64,000 nucleotides of DNA, taken from contig NZ_JAFCJZ010000003.1 in the NCBI RefSeq assembly GCF_018130765.1, positions 434,001 through 498,000 on the forward strand. The letters are read 5' to 3'. Below the pieces are notes generated by a model, which was not told the DNA's origin, searched no databases, and worked only from the letters and a program-made list of their open reading frames with translations. The DNA is from Bradyrhizobium iriomotense (GTDB lineage Bacteria > Pseudomonadota > Alphaproteobacteria > Rhizobiales > Xanthobacteraceae). Of the stretch, positions 45,402 to 55,883 are shown one piece after another. A program made the translations under genes and the position numbers. Position 1 is the stretch's first letter; every line of letters starts with the position of its first letter.

Positions 45402-46435
45402 GGCCATGCCCTGCCGCGAGCGCGCGTGGCGCGGAACAGAAGCGCGAACGCCATGAAGGCGACGATGCCGCCGCAGATCGCCACGACGCGCAATTCGGTG
45501 CGCGAGCGTCCGAGCTCGGTGCCGTAATCAGCCTTGAGCGCGATGGAGAAGCCGATCATGCGGCCGCTGAAATCGACGAGCGGCCGCGTGATCAGGTCAT
45601 AGCGGCGGCCCTCAATCGTCGGCGCGGCGGCCACGCTGTCGTGCGCCGGACGCAGCGGCATCGTCTTCAGCAGCGAGGAGAACAGCCGGTCGTCGGTCGA
45701 CATCGCCAGCACGAGGTCGCCGAAGGCAGGCAGCTTGGGATCGAGCGCGATGCCCGCAAGCGAGGGGACGACGACAATCGCAATGTCGGCGTTGGACGTC
45801 GCCTTGACGCTCTCGATCAAAGGCTTCAGATCGAGGCCGACTTCGACCGTGCCGACCATGGCGCCCTGCTGCTCGACGATGGTCGCCCCGCGCAGGCCGA
45901 TTCCGGCAACGCCGATCTCGAGTCCGACCTGCGGGCGCGTGGTACGATTGGCGGCGACGATCATCGGGCGAAATCCGGAGATGTCGTCGTCGAATTGCTC
46001 GGGCTTGTGGACACGCAGGAAATAGCGAATGTTCTTGTCCTGAAAGCCGAAGATCTGCACGCCGGCCTGCTGGTGAAGATGGGCAAAGGTTTCCGCGGAC
46101 TGGCGCATCAGTTCGGCCCGGTCACGCGCAGCGAGCGCCTGGCGGATCGTCGCACGCCGCGCCGTGACCTCGGCCAGCGCCAATGCGAAGCGGCCGCCGC
46201 GGTCGAAAGCGGTGGAGAGCTCGCCGTTGACGAGCCGCATCTCGTCGCCACGGACGCGGGTTCCGATCTCGATCTCGTAGCCGTCGGCATACCAGAGCAT
46301 GACGCCGAAGGCGGCCGCGATCACGGCGACCACGATTGCGGCGAGCATTCCCGAAAGGCCGCGTGACTGGTGAGCGCGTTTGAAATCGAGCCGCTCCGTC
46401 GCCGCGGCTGGAGTGGAAGTTTCGGTCGCGAGCAT
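45398..46435 (-). CDS. Membrane-anchored periplasmic Cache-domain protein without output domain
   Basis: The 345-residue protein has a 30-residue cytoplasmic start, a helix at about 31-50, a large periplasmic region and a second helix at about 317-335, then a short basic tail. The periplasmic part resembles the Cache_3-type sensor of chemoreceptors (VQIFGFQDKNIRYFLRVH; GLEIGVAGIGLRGATIV; GTVEVGLDLK). No HAMP, kinase, methyl-accepting or GGDEF domain follows. A Cache sensor that stops after its second helix must pass its signal to another protein; the coupled channel downstream is the obvious candidate. A 16-bp palindrome lies 70 bp upstream of the start. Confidence 0.82.
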   Translation of the reverse strand: MLATETSTPAAATERLDFKRAHQSRGLSGMLAAIVVAVIAAAFGVMLWYADGYEIEIGTRVRGDEMRLVNGELSTAFDRGGRFALALAEVTARRATIRQALAARDRAELMRQSAETFAHLHQQAGVQIFGFQDKNIRYFLRVHKPEQFDDDISGFRPMIVAANRTTRPQVGLEIGVAGIGLRGATIVEQQGAMVGTVEVGLDLKPLIESVKATSNADIAIVVVPSLAGIALDPKLPAFGDLVLAMSTDDRLFSSLLKTMPLRPAHDSVAAAPTIEGRRYDLITRPLVDFSGRMIGFSIALKADYGTELGRSRTELRVVAICGGIVAFMAFALLFRATRARGRAWP

Positions 46436-46504
46436 ATGGAATTTCCGTGGCGGCGGACGTGAGACGGCGGCGCAGCACTCTACCCGCTGCGCGTGGCGGC
46501 AAAT

Positions 46505-46520
46505 ATCAATGGGCGTTGAT
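46505..46520 (-). promoter_or_regulatory. Palindrome upstream of the Cache/channel operon
   Basis: ATCAATGGGCGTTGAT (its complement reads ATCAACGCCCATTGAT) shares the ATCAACGC...TTGAT pattern and exact 16-bp length with the sites at 38689 and 40954. It is 70 bp upstream of the Cache gene and 42 bp beyond the end of the convergent-side exporter gene. Confidence 0.6.
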
Positions 46521-46561
46521 GTAAGCTTGAAATCCGCCAGGATGCGCGGCGGGCCGCGGCG

Positions 46562-48052
46562 CTAGCCGAGCCGCTGGTCCCGCACGTCCTGCGTATCTTC
46601 CGTTGCGGCCTTCACGGCGGCCTTGGCCGCGCCCTTGCCGGCGCCCTTGCGGCTCGCGATCTCCACCGCCTTGCGGCCGGAGATCTCGTGGCCGGCGTCC
46701 GCAGGCATCTGCCAGAAGAACCAGCTCGAAGCCGCCGAGGTCAGCGCCACCACGACGAAGGCGGGCGCGAACATGGTGGCGTTGAGCTCGCTGACATGGC
46801 TGAGCCACATCGTCGTCTCCACGGAAGCCGCGCCGACCGCGACGCCGGCGGAGACCGCGAGCTGCTGGTTGACGCTGACGAGCGTCGTGGCGCGGCTCAT
46901 CTGCGGGCTTTCCACGTCGGCATAGGCGACCGTGTTGATGGCGGTGAACTCGAGCGAGCGGAAGAAGCCGCCGACCACCAGGATCACCATGATGATAAGC
47001 AGCGGCGTCGTCACCGTGAACAGCGCGCAGACGCCGAGGAAGAACGCGCTGACGATCGCGTTCACCGTCATCAAATTGCGGAAGCCGAAGGTACGGATGA
47101 TCCGCGCCGCCAGCGTCTTCATTCCCATGGCCCCGAGCGAGGAGGCGAAGGTGACGAGACCGGAATGGAACGGCGACAGGCCGAAGCCGATCTGCATCAG
47201 CAGCGGCAGCAGGAACGGCAGCGCGCCGATGCCGAGACGGAACAGGAAGCCGCCGAGAATCGCCGCGCGCAGCGTCGGCAGCTTGAGCAGCGAGAAGTCC
47301 AGCACCGGCGATCCCGTCCGCCGCGCGTGCAGGACGTAGAGCGTCATCGAGATCGCGCCGCCCACGACCAGCGCGGCCACCGTGCTCCAGGGCAGGAGGT
47401 TGAGCCCGGCGACGGAGAGACCGAACGCGATGCCGGCAAGGCCGATGCCGGCGAGCACCATGCCGTAGAGATCGAACGGCTCCTGCGTCTCGCTCTTGAT
47501 GGGATCGATGAACTTCAAGGCCATGAAGATGCCGAGCAGCCCGATCGGGATGTTGATCAGGAAGATCCAGTGCCAGGACGCGTAGGTCGTGATGAAACCG
47601 CCGAGCGGTGGTCCGATCACCGGGCCGATCAGGGCAGGGACCGTCACCCAGGCCATGGCATTGACCAGCGCGCTCTTGTCGACCGAGCGCAGCAGCACGA
47701 GGCGCCCGACCGGCGTCATCATCGCCCCGCCCATGCCTTGCAGGATGCGCGCGAACACGAAGTCGGTGACCGAGGTCGAGAGCGCGCAGCCGACCGAGCC
47801 GACCATGAACACGCCGACCGCGATCGCGAACACCATCCGCGCGCCGAACCGGTCCGCGGTCCAGCCGCTCGCCGGGATGAACACCGCGAGCGACAGCAGG
47901 TAGGAGGTGATCGCAAGCTTCAGCGTCAGCGGGCTGGTGCCGATGTCGGCCGCAATCGCCGGCAGTGAGGTGGCGATGACGGTCGAATCCATGTTCTCCA
48001 TGAAGAGAGCAGTGGCCACGATCAGCGGAATGATGCGTTGCTTGTCGACCAT
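46562..48052 (-). CDS. DHA2-type MFS drug exporter (EmrB/QacA family)
   Basis: The 496-residue protein has about fourteen membrane helices. Motif C-like PALIGPVIGPPLGGFIT (about residues 137-153) marks drug:proton antiporters, and NMDSTVIATSLPAIAADIG near residue 20 holds the DHA2 D-x-T-x-V-x-x-A-L/S-P pattern. The soluble C-terminal tail is Lys/Ala-rich. No membrane-fusion protein (EmrA) or regulator gene adjoins it, so it may work alone in the inner membrane. Substrate unknown. Confidence 0.9.
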   Translation of the reverse strand: MVDKQRIIPLIVATALFMENMDSTVIATSLPAIAADIGTSPLTLKLAITSYLLSLAVFIPASGWTADRFGARMVFAIAVGVFMVGSVGCALSTSVTDFVFARILQGMGGAMMTPVGRLVLLRSVDKSALVNAMAWVTVPALIGPVIGPPLGGFITTYASWHWIFLINIPIGLLGIFMALKFIDPIKSETQEPFDLYGMVLAGIGLAGIAFGLSVAGLNLLPWSTVAALVVGGAISMTLYVLHARRTGSPVLDFSLLKLPTLRAAILGGFLFRLGIGALPFLLPLLMQIGFGLSPFHSGLVTFASSLGAMGMKTLAARIIRTFGFRNLMTVNAIVSAFFLGVCALFTVTTPLLIIMVILVVGGFFRSLEFTAINTVAYADVESPQMSRATTLVSVNQQLAVSAGVAVGAASVETTMWLSHVSELNATMFAPAFVVVALTSAASSWFFWQMPADAGHEISGRKAVEIASRKGAGKGAAKAAVKAATEDTQDVRDQRLG

Positions 48053-49981
<1,929 letters not shown>

Positions 49982-49989
49982 TCCCCAGT

Positions 49990-50131
49990 CTCGTGCCCCG
50001 GACGCAGCGCAGCGCCACTTCGGTGATGCGCTGCAGAGCCGGGGCCCATCTCCTCGCGTCCTGCCGTGTTGCTTTCTGGGTCCCGGCTCTGCGCAGCAAC
50101 GTTGCACGTCGCAGCGCGACCGGGACACGAG
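49990..50131. repeat. Palindromic repeat, CTCGTGCCCCGGACGC family
   Basis: CTCGTGCCCCGG at the left pairs with CCGGGACACGAG at the right with one mismatch; inner GCAGAGCCGGGGCCCA and TGGGTCCCGGCTCTGC give a second stem. It begins 9 bp after guaB and may end its transcript. Confidence 0.85.
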
Positions 50132-50231
50132 AACTGCGTGCGCTTCGGCGTCTAACCGCTCCACCGCTTTTGTATTGACGCGCTCCACTGCCTCCGCTTC
50201 GCTCGCCGACCAAGAAACTTCGGAGGAAGCC

Positions 50232-51254
50232 ATGTCCCAAGCCAAGCGCATCGTTCTCGCCGCACGTCCCGTCGGCGAGCCCAAGCCGTCAGATTTCCGC
50301 ATCGAGGAATTCGCCGTTCCGACGCCTGCGGCAGGTGAGGTCCTGCTGCGCACGATCTGGCTCTCGCTCGATCCCTATATGCGCGGCCGCATGAGCGAGG
50401 GACCGTCCTACGCCGCACCGGTGCCGATCGGCGGCGTGATGGAGGGCGAAGCGGTCAGCGAGGTCGCGGCCTCCAACAATCCTGACTTTGCCAAAGGCGA
50501 CATCGTGCGCATCCGCTCGGGCTGGCAGACGCACGCGATCTCGAACGGCAAGGGCCTGATCAAGGTCGATCCGAAGCTCGGACCGATCTCGACCTCCATC
50601 GGCGTGCTCGGCATGCCCGGCATGACGGCGTACACTGGCCTGCTCGACATCGGCAAGCCGCAACCGGGCGAGACCGTCGTCGTCGCCGGCGCCTCCGGTG
50701 CGGTCGGCTCGGCGGTGGGGCAGATCGCGAAGATCAAGGGCGCCCGCGCGGTCGGCATCGCCGGCGGCAAGGACAAGTGCGACTACGTGGTGAAGGAGCT
50801 CGGCTTCGACGCGTGTCTCGATCATCGCGAAACCGATTTTCCGGCCAAGCTGAAATTCGCTTGCCCGAAGGGGATCGACGTCTATTTCGAGAATGTCGGC
50901 GGCGCGGTGTTCGAGGCGGTGTTCCCGCTGCTCAATCCGTTCGCCCGCGTGCCGGTCTGCGGCCTGATCGCCCATTACAACGACACCGAAGCCAAGCCGC
51001 CGAAATGGGCCGCCAGCATGATGCGCGCGACCCTGACCAAGCGGCTGACCTTCCGCGGCTTCATCGTCTCCGATTTCGCCTCCCGCCATGGCGATTTCCT
51101 GCGCGACATGTCCGGCTGGGTCCGCGACGGCAAGGTCAAGTACAAGGAGTTCGTCACCGAGGGCCTGGAAAGCGCCCCCGGCGCCTTCATGGGCCTCCTG
51201 AAGGGCGCCAATTTCGGCAAGCAGCTGGTGCGCGTGGGGCCGGACAAGGCCTAG
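50232..51254 (+). CDS. NADP-dependent medium-chain reductase (CurA/PTGR-like)
   Basis: The 340-residue zinc-free MDR protein has LSLDPYMRGRMSEGPSY near residue 47, the NADP motif VVVAGASGAVGSAVGQ near 151, and YFENVGGAVFEAVFPLL. These match leukotriene B4 12-hydroxydehydrogenase/curcumin reductase (CurA) relatives, which reduce double bonds of unsaturated ketones or aldehydes. Start ATG at 50232 follows CGGAGGAAGC. Physiological substrate unknown; detoxification of reactive enones is typical. A perfect hairpin lies 76 bp after the stop. Confidence 0.9.
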   Translation: MSQAKRIVLAARPVGEPKPSDFRIEEFAVPTPAAGEVLLRTIWLSLDPYMRGRMSEGPSYAAPVPIGGVMEGEAVSEVAASNNPDFAKGDIVRIRSGWQTHAISNGKGLIKVDPKLGPISTSIGVLGMPGMTAYTGLLDIGKPQPGETVVVAGASGAVGSAVGQIAKIKGARAVGIAGGKDKCDYVVKELGFDACLDHRETDFPAKLKFACPKGIDVYFENVGGAVFEAVFPLLNPFARVPVCGLIAHYNDTEAKPPKWAASMMRATLTKRLTFRGFIVSDFASRHGDFLRDMSGWVRDGKVKYKEFVTEGLESAPGAFMGLLKGANFGKQLVRVGPDKA

Positions 51255-51329
51255 GACGACAGGGAATGGGACTCTCGTTGCCCCAGCGCCACAAGCCGGC
51301 TGGGGATGGTTAAGAAAGAGTCACCAAAT

Positions 51330-51364
51330 GGTCACACCTGCGCGCAAAAGCCGCAGGTGTGACC
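51330..51364. terminator. Perfect 12-bp hairpin after the reductase gene
   Basis: GGTCACACCTGC and GCAGGTGTGACC form a perfect stem with an 11-base loop. It lies between the reductase gene and a small membrane-protein gene. There is no T-run, so it could equally be an operator for the downstream small gene. Confidence 0.45.
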
Positions 51365-51424
51365 GCCTGTTCATTGACGGGCCGGCGAAGGCATTGAATC
51401 ATCGCGCATATTTTGGGTGTTGCG

Positions 51425-51718
51425 ATGTTAGAGATTGTTCTTTTCTGCGTAATCCTCCTGGCCGCCGGCTATTGGGCGACGATGTTCGTCATGGGCCGCC
51501 GCGACGACGTCATCCATGGCAAGTTCGTTCATGCCGAGGAGGCGGGCGATTTCGCGCCAGCCGCAATGCCCGCGCCACCGCCATTCCCGAAGCGTCCGGT
51601 GAAAGTTGTGCAGTCCGCCAGTGTTCAGCCCGCGACCGCCGAGGCCAAGCCCGTGGACAGCGCGGCGCTGCAATCCCTGCTGGCGGCGATCCAGCAGGAT
51701 CTCAAGAGCGTCGCGTAA
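51425..51718 (+). CDS. Small membrane protein of unknown function
   Basis: The 97-residue protein starts with a hydrophobic helix (LEIVLFCVILLAAGYWATMFVMG, residues 2-24), followed by a charged stretch (RRDDVIHGKFVHAEEAGD), a Pro/Ala-rich linker and a C-terminal amphipathic helix (ALQSLLAAIQQDLKSV). No known family is recognised. ATG at 51425 is more plausible than an upstream TTG in frame. It is convergent with the LacI gene, 6 bp apart, so the two share a transcription end. Confidence 0.7.
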   Translation: MLEIVLFCVILLAAGYWATMFVMGRRDDVIHGKFVHAEEAGDFAPAAMPAPPPFPKRPVKVVQSASVQPATAEAKPVDSAALQSLLAAIQQDLKSVA

Positions 51719-51724
51719 GCACCC

Positions 51725-52789
51725 TCAGACGCTGCCGCGCTCGATCAGGAACAATTCGACTGCGAGCCGTTGCTCGGCTGCCGGCGCACCGGAGAGCCGC
51801 GCCAACAGCAATTCCCCCGCAATCCGCCCCAGGGCCGCCGCATCGAACGAGATGGTGGTGAGGCCGGGCGTGATCTGATCGGCGACGTCGTTGTCGCCGA
51901 AGCCGAGCACGGCGAGATCGCGCGGCACCGAGAGGCCGCGGGCGCGGGCCTCGATCAGCGCGCCGGTCGCGAGCAAATCGTTGGCGCAGAACACGGCATC
52001 GACCTTGCCGTCGCGCGCGAGCAGGGCGGTGAAGGCGGCGCGGCCGTCGACGAGGCCCGTGATCTCGCCCACACCGATCTCGTGAACGATATCGAGGCCG
52101 AGCTTTGCCGCTGCCGTGCGAAAACCGTCGCGGCGCAGGGCGCCGCGGCCGCTGTTGCGGCCGATGAAGGCGACGCGGCGATGTCCGGCCTCCGCGAGCC
52201 TCTTTGCCGCCATCGCGCCGGCATCCGCATTGGGCAAGCCGACCAGCATGTCGATGGGATCGCGCGGAAACGCCCAGGTCTCGATCACGGGAATGTCGAG
52301 CTCGGCGAGCGCTGTGCGGTTCTCCTCGAGCTCGATCACGCCGGTGAACATCACCGCGGCAGGGCGGATGCCGCGCAGCGACTGGATCATCGCGACCTCC
52401 TTGGCATAGGAGTAGGAGGTCTGGCCGACCAGCACCTCAAAGCCTTCCGGCTCCAGCGTCGCGGCGAAGCTCCGCACGGCAAGGCCAAACTGCTGGCTGA
52501 GGATGTTGGAGACGAAGGCGACGACGACGTTCGACCGGCCCGAGCGCAGCGCGCGCGCATGCGGGTTGGATGCGTAGCCGGTCGCTTCGATCACCTCGAG
52601 GATGCGCTCGCGGGTCTTGCGATTGACCTTCTCGGGATGGCGCAGCACCCGCGACACCGTGATCGGCGCGACGCCGGCGCGTTCTGCGACTTCCTCGATG
52701 CGCGGCGGCCGTCCGGTCGCATTGCTGCGGCCGGGCGGCGCCGGAATGCGCACCACGTCGTCGTAACCTGGCTTTGCCGGATCGGTCAT
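51725..52789 (-). CDS. LacI family transcriptional regulator
   Basis: The 354-residue regulator has a 25-residue leader and then the LacI headpiece (RIEEVAERAGVAPITVSRVLRHPEKVNRKTRERILEVI; HTH at about residues 30-50) and hinge (YASNPHARALRSGRS), followed by a periplasmic-binding-protein-like effector domain. It is the last gene of the leftward amino-acid operon, 41 bp after the deacylase gene. A perfect 16-bp palindrome with a central CG, the form LacI dimers bind, lies upstream of the first gene of that operon (58544-58559). Confidence 0.93.
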   Translation of the reverse strand: MTDPAKPGYDDVVRIPAPPGRSNATGRPPRIEEVAERAGVAPITVSRVLRHPEKVNRKTRERILEVIEATGYASNPHARALRSGRSNVVVAFVSNILSQQFGLAVRSFAATLEPEGFEVLVGQTSYSYAKEVAMIQSLRGIRPAAVMFTGVIELEENRTALAELDIPVIETWAFPRDPIDMLVGLPNADAGAMAAKRLAEAGHRRVAFIGRNSGRGALRRDGFRTAAAKLGLDIVHEIGVGEITGLVDGRAAFTALLARDGKVDAVFCANDLLATGALIEARARGLSVPRDLAVLGFGDNDVADQITPGLTTISFDAAALGRIAGELLLARLSGAPAAEQRLAVELFLIERGSV

Positions 52790-52830
52790 CGAATCCTGGG
52801 GTTAGTCCAAGTCGGTATCGTCTCCGAAGT

Positions 52831-53859
52831 TCAGCGAGCGGGCAACTCGTCACGCGACAGAGCACGCCCGACCTGGACCAGGCAGTCGCCGCTCTGGCTG
52901 TCGGTATGCAGCCGCTGCGAGATCACGATGCCGTCGGCGGGGAAGCGCAGCGCCTCTTCGGCAAGCTCGGGGCGCTCGAAGTCGTGATACCAGCCGGCGA
53001 TGTCGCCGGCCTTGACCCGCGCGCCGACGGTGACAGCGGGCTCGAACCAGCCGCGGCGCGTCGCGAACACCGCCTGGGCATGGCTCTGCAGCGCCAGCAG
53101 CTCGGTGGCGCGCTCGACCGGCGCATGTGGCCCCAGCACGGGCGCCTGGATGAGGCCAAGCGCGAGCAGCAACCGGTCGACCGCGCGCGCGGTGAACGCC
53201 ATCGTCTGCGGCGTGACGGTGCCGCCGCCGCCGAACTCGCCGGAGAGTCCGATCGCGCCGGCGCGTGCGGCCGCCGCCATCGAGGTCGGCGCTGTGGCGC
53301 CGTTCTCGGCGACGAAGGCGAAGGGCATGCCGAGCCCTTCCATCAGGCGCAGCGCGTGGCCGAACATCTCGGGCGGCCCCTGCCGCTCGATCAGCGCGCA
53401 AGGTACATGCGCCATCGAGGTGCCGCCGGAATGGATGTCGAAGACGACGTCGTGACGCGGAAACAGCTCGTGCTCGAGGAAGTGCGCCAGACGGAACGTC
53501 GGCGTGCCCGCGGCATCGCCCGGGAAGGCGCGGTTGAGATTGCCTTCGTCGAGCGGCGAGCGGCGGCGCGCCGCCATCACGGCGGGCAGGTTGGCGAAGG
53601 GCAGGATGGTGATCTCGCCTTTGATGTCCTTCGCATCTAACCGGCGATACAGCCGCGTCAGCGTGATCTCGCCCTCATATTCGTCGCCGTGATTGCCGGC
53701 CATCAACAGCAGCTTTGGCCCGGCGCCGTTCTTGATCCGGAAGATCGGGATCTTGAGCTGGTAGTAGGGGGAGCGGTCGATCGAGAAGGGAATGCCGAGA
53801 TGGCCGGACCATTTCTGGTCCTTCTCGAAATCGATGTCGTGGAAAAGTCCGGTATGCAT
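52831..53859 (-). CDS. Succinylglutamate desuccinylase/aspartoacylase family N-deacylase
   Basis: The 342-residue zinc hydrolase has GNHGDEYEGE (His and Glu ligands, near residues 56-63), FDIHSGG (third ligand His) and SGEFGGGG (catalytic Glu region), then a beta-rich C-terminal domain. The family removes acyl groups from N-acyl amino acids or related amides; DoeB-like members deacetylate N-acetyl-diaminobutyrate. In this operon it would remove an acyl group from an imported N-acyl amino acid before the PLP enzyme acts. The true acyl group and amino acid are not known. Confidence 0.87.
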   Translation of the reverse strand: MHTGLFHDIDFEKDQKWSGHLGIPFSIDRSPYYQLKIPIFRIKNGAGPKLLLMAGNHGDEYEGEITLTRLYRRLDAKDIKGEITILPFANLPAVMAARRRSPLDEGNLNRAFPGDAAGTPTFRLAHFLEHELFPRHDVVFDIHSGGTSMAHVPCALIERQGPPEMFGHALRLMEGLGMPFAFVAENGATAPTSMAAAARAGAIGLSGEFGGGGTVTPQTMAFTARAVDRLLLALGLIQAPVLGPHAPVERATELLALQSHAQAVFATRRGWFEPAVTVGARVKAGDIAGWYHDFERPELAEEALRFPADGIVISQRLHTDSQSGDCLVQVGRALSRDELPAR

Positions 53860-53921
53860 GGGAGGCCTCGTGGCCGCGCCGTCGCCGGCGCCGGCCGAAG
53901 GTTGAAGAAAAAGTGACGCCT

Positions 53922-54266
53922 TTACAGCAAGGCGACCGCGGTCATCTCGACGCGCAGATCGGGATCGGCGAGGCGGGCCTCGACGCAGGCGCGCGCCGGC
54001 GGGTTGGCCGGATCGATCCAGGCGTCATAGACCGAGTTCATGGTGTCGAAGTCGGTAATATGCGGCAGGAAGACGTTGACCGCGATCAGCTTGGAGCGGT
54101 CCGTGCCGGCTTCCTTCAGCAGCGCGTCGATCTTGGCGAGCACCTGCTGGGTCTGCGACACGATGCCGGCCTTGCGGTCATCGGCGACCTGGCCTGCGAT
54201 GTGCACCATGCCGCCGGCGGCGACGGCCTGGCTCATGCGCGAGCCGACGACGTAACGTTTGATCAT
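53922..54266 (-). CDS. RidA family enamine/imine deaminase
   Basis: The 114-residue protein keeps the family features: AGGMVHIAGQVADD, then KIDALLKEAGTDRSKLIAVNVFLPHI, and NPPARACVEARLA, with the key arginine, and VEMTAVAL with the glutamate. RidA proteins hydrolyse reactive 2-aminoacrylate and similar enamines released by PLP dehydratases. GAGGAG stands 8 bases before ATG at 54266, which excludes a longer form. Its presence beside a PLP amino-acid lyase supports a dehydratase-type reaction upstream. A strong hairpin lies between it and the binding-protein gene. Confidence 0.92.
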   Translation of the reverse strand: MIKRYVVGSRMSQAVAAGGMVHIAGQVADDRKAGIVSQTQQVLAKIDALLKEAGTDRSKLIAVNVFLPHITDFDTMNSVYDAWIDPANPPARACVEARLADPDLRVEMTAVALL

Positions 54267-54289
54267 CTGAAATTCTCCTCGTGAAGGTC

Positions 54290-54312
54290 GGCTCCCGCAC
54301 GATGCGGGAGCC
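54290..54312 (-). terminator. Intercistronic hairpin after the binding-protein gene
   Basis: GGCTCCCGCA and TGCGGGAGCC form a perfect 10-bp stem with a 3-base loop, 10 bp beyond the binding-protein stop codon and 24 bp before the RidA start. Such hairpins often stabilise the binding-protein mRNA or partly terminate transcription so that the binding protein is made in excess. Confidence 0.6.
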
Positions 54313-54322
54313 GTGTGCGAGC

Positions 54323-55120
54323 TTACAGCGTCGGCAGCGACTGCTCTTCCTTGAACCATTTCAGCTGAAGTGCGCCGAGCTTGCCGTTCAGCTTGTTGAA
54401 GAAGATGTCGGTGTTGATCCAGTTGAGCAGGTTCTGCTCGCCCTGGCGCACGCCGACATGGGCCGGTGACTGGCGGATCAGGAACTTCAGCTCGACCTCC
54501 TTGGTCGGGTTCTGGTCCTGCACCTTCAGCGCAATGGCGCTGTTCTCGGCAAACGTGTCGGCCTGTCCGGCGAGGAAGGCTGCGATGGCGGCCGGTGTGT
54601 CCTCGAAGCGCACCAGCTTCACCTTCGGCGCGTTGTCGGTGAGCCAGACGTCGAGCGTCGTGCCCTTGGCGACGGCGACCGTGCGGCCCTCGAGATTGTC
54701 GGGTTTCTTGCCTGTTGCCGCCGGAATCGATTTGGCGCCATAGACGCCGAGATTCACCACCGCATAGGGCTGCGAGAACATCACCTGCTGGGCGCGTTCG
54801 GGCGTCGCGCCGAGACCGGCGATCAAAATGTCGAGCTTGTCCGAGAGCAGGCTCGGGATGCGCGCGGCGCCCGTCACCGGCACGAGCTCGAGCTTCACGC
54901 CCATGTCGGCGGCGATCAGTTTTGCAAGATCGGCGTCAAGGCCGGCAATCTCGCCCTTGTCGTCCTTGAAGCCCCAGGGTGCTGCGTCGGTGAGGATGCC
55001 GACGCGAATCTTGCCGGCGCCGAGCACGTCCTGGAGCTTGTCGGCGTTGGCGAGATTCGGCGCGGCGAGAACGGCAAGCGCCGCGGCTGCGATGGTGAAG
55101 AAGGACTTCAACTTTCTCAT
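54323..55120 (-). CDS. Polar amino-acid ABC transporter substrate-binding protein
   Basis: The 265-residue family 3 binding protein has a signal peptide ending about residue 26 (NLANA), then KIRVGILTDAAPWGFKDDKGEIAGLDADLAK, typical of amino-acid binders, and ILIAGLGATPERAQQVMFSQPY. The DxD and arginine positions that hold the alpha-amino acid are kept in shape, but the ligand is not predictable. Start ATG at 55120 follows GGAGAGAGCT. It belongs to the operon with two permeases and the ATPase. Confidence 0.92.
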   Translation of the reverse strand: MRKLKSFFTIAAAALAVLAAPNLANADKLQDVLGAGKIRVGILTDAAPWGFKDDKGEIAGLDADLAKLIAADMGVKLELVPVTGAARIPSLLSDKLDILIAGLGATPERAQQVMFSQPYAVVNLGVYGAKSIPAATGKKPDNLEGRTVAVAKGTTLDVWLTDNAPKVKLVRFEDTPAAIAAFLAGQADTFAENSAIALKVQDQNPTKEVELKFLIRQSPAHVGVRQGEQNLLNWINTDIFFNKLNGKLGALQLKWFKEEQSLPTL

Positions 55121-55154
55121 AGCTCTCTCCTGGTGGCGGATTGGTGGACGATGA

Positions 55155-55883
55155 TCATTTCGCAGAGGCAATGAAGCTTGCGAGCTCGGGCGTCTCAGGA
55201 TTGGCAAACAGCTTTGCCGGCGGCCCCTGTTCCCAGACGCGGCCCTGGTGCATGAAGACGATGCGGTTGGCGACGTTGCGGGCAAAGCCCATCTCGTGGG
55301 TGACCAGGATCATGGTCATGCCTTGCTTCGCCATCGCCTCCATCACCTTCAAGACTTCGCCGACGAGTTCGGGATCGAGTGCCGAGGTCACCTCGTCGAA
55401 CAGCATGAGGTGAGGGGCCATGGCGAGGCACCGCGCGATGGCGACGCGCTGCTGCTGACCGCCCGAGAGCTGCTCCGGCCATGCGTCGATCTTGTCGGCG
55501 AGGCCGACGCGGGTGAGCACATCCGCGGCCAGTGCACGTGCTTTCGCCTTGTCGATGCGTCCGGTGAGCAGCGGGGCAAGTGTGATGTTGCGCTCGACCT
55601 TCAGATGCGGAAACAGATTGAAGGCCTGGAACACGATGCCGACGCGCTGACGGAATTTCTTCAGGTCCGGCATCCTGGCGTGGACCGTCTGGCCCTCGAC
55701 CCGGATCTCGCCGGAATCGACGCTCTCCAGCGCGTTGATGCAGCGGAGCAGCGTCGACTTGCCCGAGCCGGAGCGGCCGATGATCGTGACAATCTCGCCT
55801 TCCTCGACATCGAGCGAGACGCCCTTGAGCACCTCGACCTTGCCGAATGTCTTGTGCACGTCGCGGATTTCAACGAGAGCCAT
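55155..55883 (-). CDS. Amino-acid ABC transporter ATP-binding protein
   Basis: The 242-residue ATPase has Walker A GRSGSGKST (residues 36-44), Q-loop QAFNLFPHL, signature LSGGQQQRVAIARCLA, Walker B LMLFDEVTSALDPE and the switch His in LVTHEMGFA. It closely resembles GlnQ/HisP-type subunits for polar amino acids. The gene overlaps the upstream permease by 14 bp. It powers the uptake of the ligand captured by the protein encoded just downstream. Confidence 0.95.
   Translation of the reverse strand: MALVEIRDVHKTFGKVEVLKGVSLDVEEGEIVTIIGRSGSGKSTLLRCINALESVDSGEIRVEGQTVHARMPDLKKFRQRVGIVFQAFNLFPHLKVERNITLAPLLTGRIDKAKARALAADVLTRVGLADKIDAWPEQLSGGQQQRVAIARCLAMAPHLMLFDEVTSALDPELVGEVLKVMEAMAKQGMTMILVTHEMGFARNVANRIVFMHQGRVWEQGPPAKLFANPETPELASFIASAK

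Noticed and set aside
46688..47968. Long open frame on the plus strand opposite the DHA2 exporter
   Set aside because: Low-complexity charged translation and no recognisable domain; the minus strand shows unmistakable MFS motifs.
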